From Chionoecetes opilio (Eukaryota; Arthropoda; Malacostraca; Decapoda; Majidae), in NCBI GenBank assembly GCA_016584305.1, contig JACEEZ010000378.1:21001-85000 (forward strand): DNA of 64,000 nt, in the 5' to 3' direction. Position 1 is the first letter of the stretch. Each line of letters opens with the position of its first letter. The position numbers and the translations under genes were made by a program. This document shows, piece after piece, positions 35,575 through 48,984 of the stretch. The notes beneath the pieces are model-generated. The model worked only from the letters and a program-made list of their open reading frames with translations. It was not told where the DNA came from and did no database searches.

Positions 35575-36201
35575 AAGAGCAGTCAACAACTCCGTCATTC
35601 TGGTACAAACTCGTACGCGGGACCAAATTCGTGTCACCAATGGCGGAAGCAGTTCTGTACAAGTTGCCTATTCTACATTATTCTTATATTTAGTTATGAA
35701 CAACCAAGCTTCCAGCAATTACTGTCACGTTCTCTATTTTATAAGTATTTATTTAGGTTTACACAATGTGGAAATAATTTTTTTACCATTAATAGACACA
35801 ATATAAGATAATTCTTGATGGGAAAAAACACAAAAAAACAAAAATCCACTGACGTTGACTTAGGATGGACTGATCGAAATAAGATGAACATATATAGAAA
35901 AATTAAAAATAAGTCTACAGCAACGTGAAACTAAGCAGAATAAGACAATATCTTGTTATAGTATTAAAATTATTCTCAAATCATGCAATGGAAACCCCTC
36001 CCACCGCGCACCCCTGTTTGGCCCTGCCGCAGGTTTGCCACACGTACGATAATTATCGTACATGTACGAAAAATCTACCTCCGGTTACCCCTTTATGAAG
36101 GTGAAAGATTTTCTCACAATCGAAGGCACATATTCTTGGGACTGTCCACCCTATCTTGTTCAACAGGTATAGGAGAGCTTGTGCATTGTCTATTGGTGGC
36201 A
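35575..36201 (+). repeat. Second copy of the 16.4-kb upstream module, left part
   Basis: Roughly 85-90 percent alike with 16,445-17,093. It is interrupted after TGCATTGTCTATTGGTGGCA by the hAT-like element, and the module resumes at about 38,080-38,305 (TTTCCGCCTGGTACTTGGTA, GAGATTATCATCGAGTTGTT). It contains the palindrome TACGATAATTATCGTA at 36,045-36,060. The protein-coding part that follows this module at 17.4 kb is absent here. Confidence 0.75.
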
Positions 36202-36209
36202 GTTTACGT

Positions 36210-38071
<1,862 letters not shown>

Positions 38072-38079
38072 GTTTACGT

Positions 38080-38305
38080 AAGTCACCTTTACGCAGAAGT
38101 TGTCGTACTTAATACTGCTATGTTTTGTTTTCTTAATCTGTCTTTTAATAATAAATGGCGCATGGAAAAAAAACTACCAAAAATATATCTATATTTATGT
38201 AAGTAATTATGTTTCACTTAATACAGTAACTATATTTCCGCCTGGTACTTGGTAATGGCAGGACGACTGTACAGAGTCCGAGATTATCATCGAGTTGTTG
38301 ACTGC
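38080..38305 (+). repeat. Second copy of the 16.4-kb upstream module, right part
   Basis: Matches 17,145-17,370 (TTTTCTTAATCTGTCTTT, AATAATAAATGGCGCATGG, CAGTAACTATATTTCCGCC). It continues the module cut by the hAT-like element. Confidence 0.8.
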
Positions 38306-38309
38306 TCCT

Positions 38310-39199
<890 letters not shown>

Positions 39200-39264
39200 A
39201 TTCCGGAATGTCCTTCTCCAGCTGCAAGAGGGCTTCGTTCAGTTGTTCCGTTACCTCCCTCAGT

Positions 39265-39585
39265 CTACCTGGGATTTTTACCAAAGTAGCATAAGGGTAA
39301 CGCACCCACAAAACATCCTCCACCAAAGTATCCCTTCCTAAGTTGCGCGGTTAGGGCTCCTGGCTTGAGATTAGCAGGTTCTAGAGCTAGAATAGAATAC
39401 AGGATGAAGAAGAGGAAGTGGACAAACATTGCTGGAACAGAAAAGCTATCATTACGACGGCGTAAATCATAAGAATGAGTTTGGCTAGTAGGATAATTCG
39501 ATTTGTTAGTGTCAAGCCGTTTAGCATCGTAAAGTTTTGCAGTTTCTACTATCAGGCTTGGCAGTGGTCCGTTTAAGTCGATCAC
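39265..39585 (-). pseudogene. Short hydrophobic ORF after gypsy pol
   Basis: Residues 46-75 are strongly hydrophobic (SVPAMFVHFLFFILYSILAL), preceded by a basic stretch (DLRRRND), in the position after pol where some gypsy elements carry a third ORF. I cannot name it from sequence. It could equally be a frame-shifted part of the 3' region. Confidence 0.35.
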
Positions 39586-39922
39586 TGTGTATCACTTGTA
39601 ATATATTCATCTACGGATCCAGTATAGCAGATTTATTAACATGGAGCTGCTTAACTACCAGGCGCGGACCCACAAATTTAGGAGCCAATATAGAGTTACT
39701 CTACGGGACTCGAACCATTACAGTCACCAACTCGTATTTGAACGGGTGAAGAGCACCGGTGTTGTTGGGAGCACATAGCACTCTTAGAACCTTGTGATTT
39801 ATCTCTGACACTGGAATATATGTACGAGAAAACTTTTAAGTTGACACTTAGCATAATATCAACATTGTACACAGGTTTTTGAGGGTTACTAAGCATGTCA
39901 TACCGGAGTCTTTTCTCCACAA

Positions 39923-40080
39923 CAAAAATAATAAAATATGGATTTTAACCTATTGACTCACAAATAATGCTATAACAAAAATAATAAAATATGGATTTTA
40001 ACCTATTGACTCACAAATAATGCTATAACAAAAATAATAAAATATGGATTTTAACCTATTGACTCACAAATATTGCTATT
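39923..40080. repeat. 53-bp minisatellite, 3 units
   Basis: CAAAAATAATAAAATATGGA through CACAAATAATGCTATAA repeats at 39,923, 39,976 and 40,029 with almost no variation. It lies in the integrase region of the gypsy element. Confidence 0.95.
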
Positions 40081-40439
40081 TCCGCTCGCAGCAACATGGG
40101 GTAACCAATCTTCCCAACTATCAAGCAGGCCACTAACAACTGGGCGCAAAGCTTCCAGGACCTTCCTGTTCGCGCACCGTTCGCGTGCACTTCTTCGCGT
40201 TCGCGTTAGTGTTCAACTAAACCGTTCCTGGCAGAGTCATAAGTTACCGTGAATGTTTGTTTTATATTGAACTACCCAGAGATTTCATTTAGAAGCGCTT
40301 TTTTTAATTCCGCGCCATTGTAACTCAATAAAACTCGAGGAGTTGAGTATGGACAAAATATATTGGGTATCAGGGCGTGCACAATCGCTTTGACAGTTTT
40401 ATATTTCACAGGGGCTAAAACAACGTACCTTGATAGGTG

Positions 40440-40853
40440 ATCTTTTATTTTTTTATTATTTTTATTGGAGCCTATATGCGCCTGTAGGCTTATGGAGAGT
40501 CTTGATGTTGGTCGATCTCGCCCGTTGGTGGCGCAGGCTTAATTTTTATAGTGACACCTGTTGTCTCAGGTGAAGATCCCGTTTTCTGTGATGTTCGGAT
40601 CTTCAGTCAGGATCATGCAGCCCCTGGAGTTTCTTCGTTACATTCGCAATCGAAGACCAGGTAATTCCTGCATGCGAGCTTCTTTCAGCCACTCAACGAT
40701 GGATTTGACAGTTGCTCCTTGGTGGGACTTCAAATCTGGACCTTCTTCTCCCCTACCAGGCTCTTGAAAGAGTTGCCCCCAGCAGAATTCGAACTCGGAA
40801 CATTGAGTTCACCACTCCAAGACGCTAACCACTCGGCCACTGCCTCCCCAGAT
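40440..40853 (-). repeat. SINE family B copy inside gypsy integrase
   Basis: The minus-strand head reads GGAGGCAGTGGCCGAGTGGT and TAGCGTCTTGGAGTGG, with box B GAGTTCGAATTC near 40,783. The tail at the 40,440 end is A-rich on the minus strand. AGATC flanks both sides (a 5-base candidate TSD), interrupting the integrase codons between VC and DHLSR. This copy is longer and more divergent than the other SINE B copies. Confidence 0.75.
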
Positions 40854-42082
40854 CTACACATACTATCAGGTACCTAGACCCTTGACGACTAGATGGAAGC
40901 TGTAATATATCAATAGCAACAATGTCCCAGGGACGCTCAGGAGTTGGATATTACAAAAGTGGTGCGGGCTTTGGTATGGTACTCTTATGCTCGGGTTATT
41001 ATACGCATTTAGCCACATATGCGTGTGGCTACATCTAATCGCATTTTAGGCCAGAAAAAATCTAGTGCTGGGCGCAGAAAGAGTACGCTCCTTTCCTGGA
41101 TGACCGGGTATTACAGCATCATGAACTAGTTGCAGTACCACATGTGCATATGACTCAGCTATCACAAAATCGCTCACCGGGCTCCTCTGATTTGGCCAAA
41201 ATCTATAAAGGACCTTATCAAGTGACAAGAAAAATTGTGAAAAGGGAATGGGCATCTGAGGTAAATTTAACTGATCACCCGATTCTAGAGCACATATAAC
41301 TTTACACCATGCGTCATGTTGACGTTGGTCAGAGGCTATTTCATGTAGTGGAAATGTTTTCATTACAGGGGACTTTTCCGTCACCATTCCAACATGTACA
41401 TTCGTAGAAAGCGCACCAGCCACCGCATTGACTCGACCTGGCAAGTATTTAAATGTTGGATTGAATTCCTGTATTGTTAAGAACCAACGCGCGAGTCATC
41501 TTTAGAGGTTTCTTTCCTTAAAAAGCTCAGTGACAGCTGCGTCATCAGTAAATACGGTTATTGTAGGGCGAACCACCACTTTCAGGCGTTCGGACGACTG
41601 TTCCGCCCCCGCCGCCCCATCCTTCCTCTTCCATCACCTGCTTAGCCCGTTCGTGGCTCCGATTAAGACTGTTTCGGTCACCCGCAACGTCTTCACCACG
41701 TCCCGACCTCTGCTTCAACATGAAGTCTCGAACCCCTCAGGTCTGGAGTGGAGGTTACGAGACGGCTGTCACCGGCTGTCCAAGGGAGAAGAGATCCCGA
41801 TGGAACACTAATAGTTCCTCTCTCTCTCCACCTCTGCTGGTGTAGACTTCTTCGTCCCCTGCTGCCTAGGTCAAATACCCTTCCAGTCTGCCGTCGTCCC
41901 TGTGTCTCGTGCTCAGTGACGTATGGTTGAGAGGAAGGCTGTTGCGAGCCAGGTAGCAGGGGCGGGAGTCTGGTGGTGGTGTCGTTTGTAAATACTTGTT
42001 TGAGCGAGACGTTAGTAGAATCTCTTATTTTAGACTGTATTTTACATCACCCTTACGGCCCTCCCCCTACCCCAGCTTAACC

Positions 42083-43260
42083 CTATCCTGGAATCCTGAG
42101 GCAACGAGCAGTGATGTATTCGTACTCGTTTTCCCTTACAGAAATATTATAACCTATGATGATATCTCTAAGTAAAGCCCAGACCACTGCGAATGTCTCC
42201 TGATGAGTAACTGAGTAAATAGACTCGGCAGAAAGCAAAGTTTTACACGCAACACAATAGGGCGATTTTTTCACACGTGCGTCTGCCTGCATTTACAACA
42301 CCCAGCCCCAGTAAGGAGGCATCTGTGTAAATAACAAAGGTAACCTTATTGTCCGAAAATGACAAGACAGGTGCATTGGTTAGGACGACTTTTAGATCCT
42401 GAAAACTCTTTTCATGTACAACGTTTCAAAGCAATCGCACGTCTTTATGTATGTTTATGTAGTTTTGTCAAGGGCGATGAAATCGCTGCAAAGATGGTAA
42501 TAAAAGATCTACAGAAACCACACAACCCAATGAAAGAACCGAGATTGTCTACATTCTGACAACCATATGGCCCAAAAAATTTGATTTTAGACTTAGGGAA
42601 TTGACATTTTGTAAGTTTAACCTTGAGACCAACATTCTTCAACATTTAGGAGAACTGCTTTCAAATTAGTAAAATGAGACTCCGAGTCTTAGTTACATAT
42701 TAAAAGACCATCAATGTAAGCATAGACTTTTTGCCTAGCGTATTGGAAGATTAATCATCTGTTAAAAAGTAGTCAAATTGTTGACTACTTTACTACATCT
42801 GTTGGTCTTTAAACCAAATGGCATTCTGAGTCACTCGTAGTGTCCACTGGGAGTGCTAAAGGCAGTAATCTCTCTTCATGCAGGAGCCATGGGCACCTGC
42901 CAGTAGCCACTAACCAAATCAAGGCTACTGAGCATAGTTACCCTGCCCTAAGGACATCAACAGGTCTTTTAGGACAGGTAAAGGATGCCTATCATCCTCC
43001 GTGACTTCATATACTAGCCGGAAGTCAATTACAGATCTAAACTGTCTGTCCATTTTAGGAACGAGGAATAGAGGCGAGTTCCACGGTGAACGGGAAGTTT
43101 GGATAACACTCTGGTTCAGCATGTTTTTAAATTGCTGATCAACAACTTGCCTTTGATTGTGAGGTAGTCGATAAGCTACAATATACACAGGTAGTGTTCC
43201 TGGTTTCAGTATAATTTGGTTGTTAGTTTTAACAGTTGAACCTAACGATTCTCCGGTCAA
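42083..43260 (-). pseudogene. Gypsy reverse transcriptase and RNase H, decayed
   Basis: The 43,260-42,925 ORF has the RT N-terminal signature: LPVYIVAYRLPHNQRQVVD, SVIQTSRSPWNSPLFLVPKM, FRSVIDFRLVYEVTEDDRHP, LPVLKDLLMSLGQGNYAQ. The central fingers and catalytic YVDD block (about 42,900-42,650) is shredded by frameshifts. The thumb and connection appear at 42,645-42,445 (LTKCQFPKSKIKFFGPYGCQ, FIGLCGFCRSFITIFAAISS). RNase H appears at 42,292-42,083 (SVTHQETFAVVWALLRDIII). No active copy is possible. Confidence 0.82.
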
Positions 43261-43275
43261 GGCTACAGCATCACG

Positions 43276-43890
43276 TTACCGCCTTAGCAGTTCTAACAAT
43301 AAAGATCTTAGCTCGGGATATTCCACAATAGTCATAAGGGAGTCAAGTTTTTGTGATTGAGCCGACTTTGTGTTGCTGGACGACGGAGTTACCAAACTGA
43401 TATAATTTGCAGGTAAGTCTAAAGGTTCTGGCACTATTTGTTTGTCGAAAGCTAACGCACGGCTTAAAAATACACCTTGTCGAAGTTTGACAGGACTGCC
43501 GGTCTCATTAATAACAAGAGAGACGGCTTTATTTCCTTCACGAATTTCACTTAGGGTTGATTCCACCGTTAGTCTGTTCACTTGGCTGGGGCCTTCTATA
43601 CAGATGTCACAACCCACGGCGGTGTTAAGAACTGACACGGGAATGTGCATCACTGTACGGTCAGAAATTTCATGATTACCAATTACAGTGGCTTTAACAA
43701 ATGTCCACATCTCGCTAGGGTCAGTTACCCTTGTCTGATTATACGAGGTGGTAGGCTGGGTATCCGCAGAATCTGCTCGTGAACTCGCTTTATAATTAGG
43801 CGGTATCCCATTTACCAATCCTTTAGTAGAAACCTGAACACTAGGTACGGACGGTGAATTACAAGAAACTACCTTAATTTGGGAAGCCAA
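43276..43890 (-). pseudogene. Gypsy pol segment upstream of RT
   Basis: A 204-codon open stretch immediately 5' of RT. It contains WTFVKATVIGNHEISDRTVM, HIPVSVLNTAVGCDICIEGP and KLRQGVFLSRALAFDKQIVP, the usual linker between protease and RT in Ty3/gypsy pol. An aspartic-protease active site (DTG-type) was not seen and may be lost just upstream at 43.9-44.0 kb. Confidence 0.6.
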
Positions 43891-44174
43891 GCATATGGGT
43901 TAGTTCATCGCTCTGAAATTCTTCCCTCGGATCCTAATCTGATTGGTAGAGACATAATTGTCATGACTGCAAGCGGCTGCTAAAGATTAGAGAATATCAC
44001 TTTCATCCAACCGAGCTGTCGTATCATAAATTATGCCAGTTGCTTTTGCTAGTCTGATTTGGGTTTTACGGGGCGTGCAGCTTCCCCCGACTGTGTGCCA
44101 CCGCCTGTCTTACTTGAGTCCTACAACTTGAATCGGTATGGTAGTCTTCCGTAGAGTGTCCGTAGCACTCGTGG

Positions 44175-45224
44175 TTAACACAGTAGGAAGGATATCGGCT
44201 GCTCCTCATGGAACAGCATTGTTATTGAAACCAGTATTTCACAGTCTTGCGGGTTTACGGTTAGAGGTCGTCTGTGAATGTGCGCCATTTGTACCTGTAG
44301 AGATTCTGGTTCTGGCTCAGTCCCTTGAAACAGGTAATTGCCCTGAGGCAGCTTCAAGTTTTCTTTGGTGGTGCCTACCCATAAATTTTATATAACACTA
44401 GTTTGCAGTGTGCCCTTTGCGTAGACAATAATGGCATGTCAAGATACATCTATAGTGATGACTAGGTATGGCTGCAACGGTCACTTAAGATACATATGTA
44501 CCCCTACCGGCTACATCAGGCTGTGTAGTAGCAATAGATGACACGGTCGTGCGTGTTTCACAATCCGTTTCTTCTATCTTGGTCTATCATTTTAATACAA
44601 AGTCATGCAGTACTTCTTTGGGGCTATAATTAAGAGACAGATATATTTTCTAAAGCTCCCTCTTAGCAACATCATTTATGCAAAAAATTCAAGGAATTTG
44701 CGATTGTTACTAAGATAAATGTTATCTCCCTGGGTCCAGCCATTCTCCTTTAAATACTGGATGAAATATACATAAATCCGGTTAGCCTCCACCTCGCATC
44801 TAACAAATCAGTGGAAGCAGCACCACTTAGCAAAGTCTCAACAGTTAAATTTACTCCTTTCACTAAACTGTGCTTGGCGTTACTCACAAAGAATTCTAGA
44901 AAAAAATAACGGAAGGTTTGGTATTCCTTGTTCTTTTGGGGTTTAGTGAAATCACTAGCTTGCATGAGGTATGCAACTCGTAAACCTAGCTGTAGGCGTG
45001 AGCGACCAAATTAAATTTTGTCACTCACATCAGTAATTAAATAATTCATCATTATATACTCGCACATGGCAATTTACTCTCGGGCTGTGTAATATAACAT
45101 ATACACCCGAAAAAGGCCTAACACCAGCGCTGGTAGGTAACAACAAAATCGTTCCAGCTTCTGTACAGTAGGTTGAAGTAGCGGGCAGTGAACTACTAAT
45201 ACCTGTTCCGGCGGAAGTGGCCAT
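44175..45224 (-). pseudogene. Gypsy gag remnant
   Basis: Pieces in at least three frames: AGVRPFSGVYVIL (45.1 kb); then ASDFTKPQKNKEYQTFRYFF, LEFFVSNAKHSLVKGVNLT and DLLDARWRLTGFMYIS (44,965-44,750); further down, a possible zinc-knuckle zone near 44.4 kb. The content resembles gag of arthropod gypsy elements and lies directly upstream of pol. Inactive. Confidence 0.55.
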
Positions 45225-45624
45225 ACTTGTTAGTGAAACTGAGGTAAAGAAGGGTTTGAAGAGGGTGGATGCCTGAAGTGTTGCGTGCTGCTTCGCAATA
45301 CACGATGGCTATCACTAATTTTCTCAGACTTAGACCTTACACCTCCTTGCGCCTCAGTGCTATCGTCAGCATCAGTGGGTTTATTCTCAGCGTAAATTTA
45401 GCAAATTCCTCACTTAACAAGTCAATACTAGCCCTTCCGGCCAAAAGCTACAGGTATAAAATAGTAGTGGAAAAATTGCGTAGTATAATTGTAATAATAA
45501 TCACTACAATAGTAGTTATTATTTATAATGCAATTATTTTATGTGATTACTTTCTCGCAGGTGCTTTTAAAGCCATATGTTTTTATTCAATGTATAGGCC
45601 ATCCTAAAGAAGAAAAGTATTATA

Positions 45625-45863
<239 letters not shown>

Positions 45864-45911
45864 ATACTTCCAGTAAAGAAGGAAAGGTTGAAGTAAATAG
45901 ACAAAGACATA

Positions 45912-46077
45912 AAAGTTTGACCAGGCAGGGTGCAAGCACAGAAGCACAGTTTTTGAGAAAAATAGGAGGGACTCCGTCAGGACCGTAATCCTCGGAAGGC
46001 TTACGATCCTGACGGAGTCCCTCCTATTTTTCTCAAAAACTGTGCTTCTGTGCTTGCACCCTGCCTGGTCAAACTTT
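45912..46077. repeat. Near-perfect inverted repeat of LINE sequence
   Basis: The left arm 45,912-45,982 and right arm 46,007-46,077 are reverse complements over 71 bases (AAAGTTTGACCAGGCAGGGT ... CTCCGTCAGGA). Pairing continues with a mismatch into the 24-base spacer. The right arm is the start of the Jockey-type LINE RT fragment, so the left arm is an inverted copy of that sequence. Confidence 0.95.
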
Positions 46078-46562
46078 ACCATCTTTGCCTATCTACTTCC
46101 ACCTTTCCTTCTTGCTGAAAGTTTGCTCGCATCCAACCTGTTCCTAAGAAAAGTGACCGTTCTAATCCTTCAATCTACCGTCCTATAGCTTTGACCTGCT
46201 GCCTTTCTAAAGTTTTTGAATCTATACTTAATAAGATAATACGGGGAGGCGGTAACAGAGTGGTTAGCGTCTCCGAGTGGCGTTCTCGGTGACCCGAGTT
46301 CGATCCCCGACGAAAGCCAAAATCTTTCTGCACCGTCGAGTGGCCTACGAACACCCAAATGCCCTTCCCATTAACTCTACCCTCGATTGCAAGTGCATCG
46401 GAGGACACAGGGGGGCGGCATGAGCTCCAAATCACAGGCGTCACTCTAAAAATCCTGCCTGCGCCACCACGGGCGAGGGCGTACCATCACAGCCCTCAAG
46501 TGAACCTCCAGAGTCTACCATCCGAGCCCTGGGTCACTGCCTACAGGCGCTATAGCCACAGA

Positions 46563-46651
<89 letters not shown>

Positions 46652-47392
46652 TCAGCATCTATTTGCTCACAATCTTCTATATAATCGTCAGTACGGTTTC
46701 CGTAAACGGCGATCTACTGGCGATCTTCTAGCTTTCCTAACTGAATCTTGGTCATCCTCCTTTAGGGGTTTCGGTGAAACTTTTGCTGTTGCCCTTGACA
46801 TATCAAAAGCTTTTGATAGAGTCTGGCACAAATCTTTAATTTCCAAACTACCCTCATTCGGTTTCTATCCTTCTCTCTGTACCTTCATCTTAAGTTTCCT
46901 TTCAAACCGTTATATTGCAGCTACTGTAGACGGACATTGTTCTTCTCCTAAATCTATCAATAGTGGTGTTCCCCAGGGTTCTGTCCTATCACCCACTCTC
47001 TTTCTATTATTTATTAATGATCTTCTATGTCTAACTCAAAGCCCTATGCACTCCTACGCTGATTATTCTACCCTGTATTTTCAACGTCGTTTATTAGACG
47101 TCCAACTCAACAGGAACTAAGTGATTCACGGTGAGATGCCACCGAGCGCCTAACTTCTGATCTTTCTATAATTTTTGATTGGGGCAAAGCAAACCTTGTT
47201 TTGTTCAATACCTCAAAAACCCTATTTCTTCACCTATCTACTCGACAAAACCTACTAGATAACTATCCCCTCTTCTTCAATGACACTCAACTATCTCCTT
47301 CTACAATGAACATTCTTGGACTATCCTTTACTAAAAATCTGAACTGGAAATCTCACATGTTATCTCTTGCTAAAACAGCTTCTAAGAGTTAG
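46020..47392 (+). pseudogene. Jockey-type LINE reverse transcriptase, split by a SINE
   Basis: Before the [40 protein letters not shown] and CLSKVFESILNK (46,030-46,235). After it: LFAHNLLYNRQYGFRKRRST, FAVALDISKAFDRVWHKSLI (first Asp), SGVPQGSVLSPTLFLLFIND, and YADYSTLYF where the family has YADD, so the second catalytic Asp of the box is replaced by Tyr. The 3' part (LGLSFTKNLNWKSHMLSLAK) ends abruptly at about 47,392, where a TTAA-element half begins. Non-functional. Confidence 0.82.
46243..46647 (+). repeat. SINE family B copy with A82 tail
   Basis: The head is GGGGAGGCGGTAACAGAGTG and TTAGCGTCTCCGAGTGGC, with box B CGAGTTCGATCCCC (about 46,298). The body ends GGCGCTATAGCCACAGATGT and is followed by an uninterrupted run of 82 A (46,566-46,647). 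It lies inside the Jockey RT between ILNK and LFAHN. Confidence 0.9.
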
Positions 47393-47395
47393 ATG

Positions 47396-47752
47396 TCCTG
47401 TGGCGTCTGAGGATAAGGAAAACGGATGCAAGTATATGCCATATCGAAGAAAAAAAAAATCTGAAACACCCAAAATTCTTCAAGCACTATATTTATTTCT
47501 GTATTCATGTGCTTCTGGATTACTGCGGGGGGAGGGGACGGCCTTTTGTGACGTCAACGAGCCATGGTACGTCGTCTGCTAGTCGTCAGGAGCGTTTTTA
47601 AGCTCGGGGAATTGGTAGATTTTGATTGCGGATTTTTTTTAAACGGCTGACTGAATGCAAAAAGTGATAACATATTGTTGATATATTCGATAATGGCTAT
47701 ATTTTGAATGCATTAAATCAGAAATGATGAAATGGTCTGGACGATTACTTAA
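47396..47752 (+). mobile_element. Half copy of the TTAA fold-back element
   Basis: GGATGCAAGTATATGCCATA, GAAACACCCAAAATTC, GTGACAACATATTG-like and the end GGTCTGGACGATTAC followed by TTAA match the right arm of the element at 4,979-5,855. Only one arm is present. Its left edge truncates the Jockey LINE. Confidence 0.8.
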
Positions 47753-47869
47753 AGGTTTCATTGATCTTCCCGCCAAATGGAGCAGATTATTTGTCCAAGC
47801 CACCTCAGTCTACGGTTCATTTGTACCCTAACAAAAACAATTTTGCATATAAGGAGCAGAGATACGCAC

Positions 47870-48106
47870 CAGCATGAGGACGGTGAACATCAAGAGTGTG
47901 GTGGCCGCAACAGAGCCCCAAACTTGAGGCTGCAGCGGGTAGTAGAGGCTCTGCCAGCTGGGCTTGATGGTAGGCTTGGCCATGCTGAACCCCAAAGTAG
48001 CCGGCTCGATGAACATGGTGTAGTCGTAAAGTTCCAGTAAGTGAGGCATTACCGCCAGCTTGATGGGTCGAATATACGCTTCCCGGCGCGTGAGGGATTT
48101 ACCAAC
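47870..48106 (-). CDS. Ionotropic receptor, S1 lobe and M1 exon
   Basis: The acceptor GTGTCACAG|GTT and donor ATGCTG|GTGCGT give phase 0 at both ends, and 237 bases equal 79 codons. The exon reads VGKSLTRREAYIRPIKLAVM, PHLLELYDYTMFIEPATLGF, SMAKPTIKPSWQSLYYPLQP and then the first membrane helix VWGSVAATTLLMFTVLML. This is the end of the first ligand-binding lobe leading into M1. The acceptor's upstream side is a (CA)n tract (48,111-48,198), which serves as an unusual polypyrimidine-purine region on the minus strand, (GT)n. No frame break in this exon. Confidence 0.9.
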
Positions 48107-48110
48107 CTGT

Positions 48111-48165
<55 letters not shown>

Positions 48166-48198
48166 ACACACAGAGACACACACACACACACACACACA
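48111..48198. repeat. (CA)n microsatellite at an IR splice acceptor
   Basis: About 88 bases of CA with two GACACA interruptions. On the minus strand it is (GT)n ending four bases before the exon acceptor AG. Confidence 0.97.
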
Positions 48199-48466
48199 TA
48201 CATACACGTATAAATAAAAGGGGAAATTTATGGAGACGGTAGAAAAATATTAAGGAAAAATATATATAATTGAGGACGAATATAAAAATATTGACACAGA
48301 AAGAAAGGATCACACGAGTATCGCTTAAGGCTTTAAGCCATGTATGATATAAACAGATAAACATAACTGTAGATATATACACATTAACGAGGGAAATAGT
48401 ATTATTGTATGTACATAATGTTATAGTTTGGTCTTTAATGAATAACATGTATGTTGTGAATCTTAC

Positions 48467-48717
48467 TTCAGCAAATCCCTTGAAAGGAAGGAAACTGACG
48501 GAGAAGTTTAGGGACTCTGCGATTGCCTGCAAGATAGTGTAGTCCCTTCCAGTGTAGACAGGCGCTTGGTTGGTCTTAGCGTCATAGTCTGTCACTTGCA
48601 TCATATAAGGTGGCAATGGAAACCATGTCACGTTCACAGTCATTCCATAAAAACTGAACATGGGAAGCTTGTTACCATTGGTCTTATAATTCAAATGCTA
48701 CATTCAACGCCATTTTA
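48467..48717 (-). CDS. Ionotropic receptor, S1 lobe exon, 5' part frame-shifted
   Basis: The 3' end is secure: LPFKGFAE then GAA|GTAAGA, phase 0. The exon reads TNGNKLPMFSFYGMTVNVTW, FPLPPYMMQVTDYDAKTNQA, PVYTGRDYTILQAIAESLNF and SVSFLPFKGFAE, the start of the S1 ligand-binding lobe. The best acceptor is ATTTTACAG|T (start 48,717), whose phase matches the upstream exon and gives NKMALNVAFEL. That frame then meets a stop and the lobe continues in another frame, so one base is out of register near 48,685-48,700. If this acceptor is right, the intron before it is only 46 bases. Alternative starts at 48,697 or 48,682 do not match the upstream phase. Confidence 0.8.
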
Positions 48718-48763
48718 CTGTAAAATATCATGAACTATACATTTAATATATCTTTATCCTCAC

Positions 48764-48892
48764 TTTTTGTATTTCTCGGGAAACAAGGTGTGGCTATTAA
48801 CTTGTAGCAAGCCGTGATGTGTACTCCAGCTTGCCACCCGCACCACCTGGGCTCCGGTGGGAGTGTAGGGCAGGTGGGCGTGCAGCTGGCAT
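48764..48892 (-). CDS. Ionotropic receptor, N-terminal domain exon 2
   Basis: The acceptor TTTCGCTGCAG|A supplies the final base of the AGA codon begun by the previous exon. It reads RCQLHAHLPYTPTGAQVVRV, ASWSTHHGLLQVNSHTLFPE and KYKK, and ends AAAAA|GTGAGG in phase 2. This fits the linker between the amino-terminal region and S1 of divergent decapod IRs (YTPTGAQVVRVASW). The longer ORF at 48,797-49,045 is in another frame and is a shadow. Confidence 0.85.
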
Positions 48893-48984
48893 CTGCAGCG
48901 AAAAAAAAAAAATGGAATAAAAATACGGTGGGCTAGTGGTTAGACTGGCCACATCTGGAAGTGGTGAAGTCGAAGTAAAGAGTT

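Larger units (their letters stand above)
39560..41444 (-). pseudogene. Gypsy RNase H end and integrase, decayed
   Basis: The first part (41,444-41,046) reads MPGRVNAVAGALS, then the HHCC zinc-finger region HLVHDAVIPGHPGKERTLSA-like, in frame. The core continues in other frames: PERPWDIVAIDILQLPSS (first Asp, near 40,930) and, after the SINE, DHLSRYVVLAPVKYKTVKA (near 40,430). Where the family has SDNGAEF, this copy has SYNGAEL, so the second catalytic Asp is lost. NGLVEH keeps the Glu (near 40,200). The C-terminal LAPKFVGPRLVVKQLH block is at 39,690-39,640. Integrase would insert the element's DNA; this copy cannot. Confidence 0.78.
39265..45224 (-). mobile_element. Decayed Ty3/gypsy LTR retrotransposon
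   Basis: On the minus strand, gag-like sequence (45.2-44.1 kb) is followed by a pol-upstream ORF (43.9-43.3), reverse transcriptase (43.3-42.4), RNase H (42.3-42.1), integrase zinc finger and core (41.4-40.2) and integrase C-terminus (39.9-39.5). A short hydrophobic ORF (39,585-39,265) comes last. The order is that of Ty3/gypsy. Many stops, frameshifts, a nested SINE (40,440-40,853) and a 53-bp minisatellite show it is dead. No LTRs were identified at either end. Confidence 0.82.
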
